Of a stretch of DNA of 64,000 nucleotides, positions 61,681 through 64,000 are shown piece after piece. The notes under the pieces are model-generated. The model searched no databases, had not been told where the DNA came from, and saw nothing but the letters and a program-made list of their open reading frames with translations. The position numbers were made by a program, and so were the translations under genes. The DNA is from Pararhizobium gei (lineage in GTDB: Bacteria > Pseudomonadota > Alphaproteobacteria > Rhizobiales > Rhizobiaceae): positions 956,001-1,020,000 of the forward strand of contig NZ_CP119409.1 of NCBI RefSeq assembly GCF_029223885.1, given 5' to 3'. The number at the start of each line of letters is the position of its first letter. Positions within the stretch are counted from its first letter, which is position 1.

Positions 61681-63930
61681 ATGGATATGAACGAAATCAA
61701 AGAGATTTTCTTCCAGGAATGCGAGGAGCAACTCGCTGAGCTGGAATCCGGTCTCCTGCGGCTCAATGACGGTGATCGCGATCCGGAAACGGTGAACGCC
61801 GTTTTCCGTGCGGTCCACTCGATCAAGGGTGGTGCCGGAGCTTTCGGTCTGGATGATCTCGTCTCCTTCGCACATGTGTTCGAGACCACGCTTGATTGCG
61901 TTCGTTCCAACAAGCTGGAGCCGACCCAGGACGTCCTGAAGGTCATGCTTAAGTCGGCCGACGTGCTCGCCGACCTGACGAATGTCGCCCGCGACGGCGG
62001 CAGCGTCGATCAGGCGCGCTCGGCGCAACTGATCCGGGAGCTCGACGCTCTCGCCAAGGGCGAGGCCCCGCCACAGGCGGCGGCGGTTGTCGCGGCACCC
62101 AAGCCCGTTGCCGCGGCAACGCCGGCACCCGTTGCCAATGATCAGGGTTTCATGCCCGTTGCCTTTTCCTTCGATGATTTCGGCGGAGAGGACGAGCCCT
62201 TGATGGAAATCCCGGTTTACGAGATTACCTTCAAGCCGAAGTCCGAGCTCTACAGCAAGGGCAACGAAGCGGCCCTGCTCCTGAGGGACCTGTCGCGCCT
62301 TGGCGAAATGAGCATCCATTGCAACATGGATGATCTGCCGCCGCTCGACCAGATGGATCCCGAGACCGCATATTTCTCCTGGAAGGTCTCTATCAAGACG
62401 GACAAGGGCGAAGATGCCATCCGGTCCGTCTTCGAGTTTGCCGAATGGGACTGCGAGCTCGACATCAGCAGTGTCGACTCCGGCGAAGACAGCGGACCGG
62501 CTGGGGACGAATTGCCTATGCAGCCGGTGCCGTTCGATCTCTCGGCGCTTGATGACGAACTGGAAGTGCCCCTCGGCGTGGTCGAGGAAGAGGAACAGAT
62601 CGCTGCCGCAGAGACCGCATCCAATGTTGTCCAGCTGAGCGCCGCCACGGCGCGCGGCGCCGATAAAGGTGCGGCAGCGGCTGTCGCGGCGGCGCAGAAC
62701 AATGCCCAGCAGGCCGCTTCCGCGGCGGCGCAGACGATCCGTGTCGATCTCGATCGTGTCGATCGCCTGATCAACCTGGTCGGCGAACTCGTCATCAACC
62801 AGGCGATGTTGTCGCAGAGCGTGATAGAAAACGATTCGAACGGCGTGTCGTCGATCAACATGGGCCTGGAAGAACTCCAGCAGCTGACGCGGGAGATCCA
62901 GGACTCGGTCATGGCGATCCGCGCGCAGCCGGTCAAACCCGTGTTCCAGCGCATGGCCCGCACCGTCCGTGAAATTGCCGATATCACCGGCAAGTCGGTA
63001 CGCCTCGTCACCGAGGGGGAAAATACCGAAGTTGACAAGACCGTCATCGATAAGCTCGCAGAGCCCTTGACGCACATGATCCGCAACGCCGTCGATCACG
63101 GCCTGGAAATGCCGGAAAAGCGCCTTGCTGCCGGCAAGAGCGCGGAAGGCACGGTCAAGCTGACCGCCAAGCACCGTTCGGGTCGCATCGTCATCGAACT
63201 GTCCGACGACGGCGCGGGGATCAATCGTGAGAAGGTGCGTCAAAAGGCGATCGACAATGACCTGATCGCTGCAGATGCCAATCTTTCGGACGAGGAAATC
63301 GATAACCTGATCTTCCATGCAGGCTTCTCGACTGCCGACAAGGTCTCCGACCTCTCCGGCCGCGGTGTTGGCATGGACGTCGTTAAGCGCTCCATCCAGG
63401 CGCTCGGCGGACGCATCAACATTTCCTCGAGACCTGGCCACGGCTCGGTCTTCACCATGAGCCTGCCGCTGACGCTCGCGGTTCTCGACGGCATGGTCGT
63501 CACCGTCGCCGGCCAGACACTGGTCGTGCCCTTGACGGCCATCGTCGAAACGCTCCAGCCGGATGCAGCTGCCGTCCATTCATTCGGCGCGACACAGCGC
63601 CTGATCTCGATCCGCAACTCCTTCTGCCCGCTGGTCGATGTCGGGCGCATCCTGAACTTCCGGGCGACGCAAGCCAATCCGGTCGAAGGCGTAGCGCTTC
63701 TTGTGGAATCGGAAGGCGGCGGACAACGCGCCTTGATGGTCGATGCCATCCAGGGTCAGCGGCAGGTCGTCATCAAGAGCCTGGAGGCCAACTATACCCA
63801 TGTGCCGGGAATTGCCGCTGCGACCATCCTTGGCGACGGCCGCGTTGCCCTCATCCTTGACGTCGACGCCGTGGTTTCGGCATCACGCGGCAACCCGCTC
63901 CATCTCGAATCCCTCGCTGCTGCCGGTTAG
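61681..63930 (+). CDS. cheA: Chemotaxis histidine kinase CheA
   Basis: A 749-residue kinase. Hpt domain P1 has the acceptor His46 in FRAVHSIKGGAGAFG. A linker and P2-like region (about 130-330) are followed by dimerisation P3 (IRVDLDRVDRLINLVGELVINQAMLSQ). P4 ATPase motifs are HMIRNAVDHGLE (N box), ELSDDGAGIN (G1) and GRGVGMDVV (G2). The C-terminal P5 CheW-like domain is at about 610-745. It phosphorylates CheY1, CheY2 and CheB in receptor complexes. The ORF ends 5 nt before the cheW-like start. Confidence 0.95.
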   Translation: MDMNEIKEIFFQECEEQLAELESGLLRLNDGDRDPETVNAVFRAVHSIKGGAGAFGLDDLVSFAHVFETTLDCVRSNKLEPTQDVLKVMLKSADVLADLTNVARDGGSVDQARSAQLIRELDALAKGEAPPQAAAVVAAPKPVAAATPAPVANDQGFMPVAFSFDDFGGEDEPLMEIPVYEITFKPKSELYSKGNEAALLLRDLSRLGEMSIHCNMDDLPPLDQMDPETAYFSWKVSIKTDKGEDAIRSVFEFAEWDCELDISSVDSGEDSGPAGDELPMQPVPFDLSALDDELEVPLGVVEEEEQIAAAETASNVVQLSAATARGADKGAAAAVAAAQNNAQQAASAAAQTIRVDLDRVDRLINLVGELVINQAMLSQSVIENDSNGVSSINMGLEELQQLTREIQDSVMAIRAQPVKPVFQRMARTVREIADITGKSVRLVTEGENTEVDKTVIDKLAEPLTHMIRNAVDHGLEMPEKRLAAGKSAEGTVKLTAKHRSGRIVIELSDDGAGINREKVRQKAIDNDLIAADANLSDEEIDNLIFHAGFSTADKVSDLSGRGVGMDVVKRSIQALGGRINISSRPGHGSVFTMSLPLTLAVLDGMVVTVAGQTLVVPLTAIVETLQPDAAAVHSFGATQRLISIRNSFCPLVDVGRILNFRATQANPVEGVALLVESEGGGQRALMVDAIQGQRQVVIKSLEANYTHVPGIAAATILGDGRVALILDVDAVVSASRGNPLHLESLAAAG

Positions 63931-63935
63931 ACACA

Positions 63936-64000
63936 ATGACGGTTCTCGCAAAAAATCTGACGAACAAGGCGCGCGAGCTCATCGCGTTCCGTATTCAGGA
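63936..64000 (+). CDS. cheW: CheW coupling protein, 5' fragment
   Basis: Only the first 21 codons are in the window: MTVLAKNLTNKARELIAFRI. The ELIAFRI strand is the usual start of the CheW SH3-like fold, and cheW follows cheA in rhizobial che operons. CheW links CheA to receptors. The rest lies beyond the window edge. Confidence 0.75.
   Translation, partial: MTVLAKNLTNKARELIAFRIQ

Noticed and set aside
61624..63579. A 651-residue open frame antisense to cheA
   Set aside because: Shadow of a GC-rich gene; CheA motifs on the plus strand fully explain the region.

Overview
The window looks like chromosomal DNA of a Rhizobiaceae species (Rhizobium or a close relative). This rests on gene content: a eukaryotic-type glutamine synthetase (glnII) divergent from a gstI-like gene, a rhaDI / rhaRSTPQUK rhamnose locus, an icpA-cheS-cheY1-cheA-cheW chemotaxis operon, BA14K and DUF1236 proteins, a RIME-like palindromic element and a tandem CCUCCUCCC ('cuckoo', alpha-r14-like) small RNA. 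No rRNA, tRNA, insertion sequence, prophage or CRISPR array was seen.

Layout. 1-9 kb: a CHASE4-GGDEF-EAL protein cut by the window edge, small envelope proteins, a NarX/NarL-type two-component pair, a gamma-carbonic anhydrase-like protein, a PNPOx-like stress protein and a lipoprotein. 8.1-9.4 kb: a glutaredoxin-MauE membrane fusion divergent from a MerR regulator, with a MerR-type 20-bp-spacer promoter between them. 9.7-17.4 kb: an HPP-CBS membrane protein, a DUF2161 nuclease-fold protein, an RND efflux pair and a GH25 lipoprotein. 17.6-18.9 kb: the four-hairpin RNA, a cupin protein and a DUF4112 protein.

19.3-32.4 kb is a surface-polysaccharide/secretion island: UDP-glucose dehydrogenase, a 1372-residue multidomain glycosyltransferase, a hexapeptide acyltransferase, a BNR-4 protein, an RTX protein with exact 86-residue repeats, and a translationally coupled GSCFA/SGNH pair. 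32.7-40.1 kb is a signalling block: a GAF/PAS hybrid kinase divergent from a double-domain KaiC-like ATPase overlapping a second hybrid kinase with a degenerate N-terminal receiver. 40.1-47.1 kb holds housekeeping and stress genes (Mpg glycosylase, DUF892, class III cyclase, YbaK, GlsB) and the glnII-gstI pair with a clear sigma-54 promoter.

47.3-58.6 kb is the rhamnose locus. rhaD-rhaI (minus strand) diverge from rhaR-rhaS-rhaT-rhaP-rhaQ-rhaU-rhaK (plus strand). The ABC transporter imports the sugar, RhaU interconverts its anomers, RhaI isomerises it, RhaK phosphorylates it and RhaD cleaves and oxidises the product. An antisense Pmp3 gene sits between rhaD and rhaI, and a RIME-like element sits between rhaS and rhaT. 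59.2-64 kb is the start of the chemotaxis operon, ending inside cheW.

Start sites were chosen from visible Shine-Dalgarno sequences, overlaps and family ends; several are GTG or TTG. Several proteins of 24-56 residues were found by reading the gaps. Family assignments are from recognition by eye and were not checked against a database.
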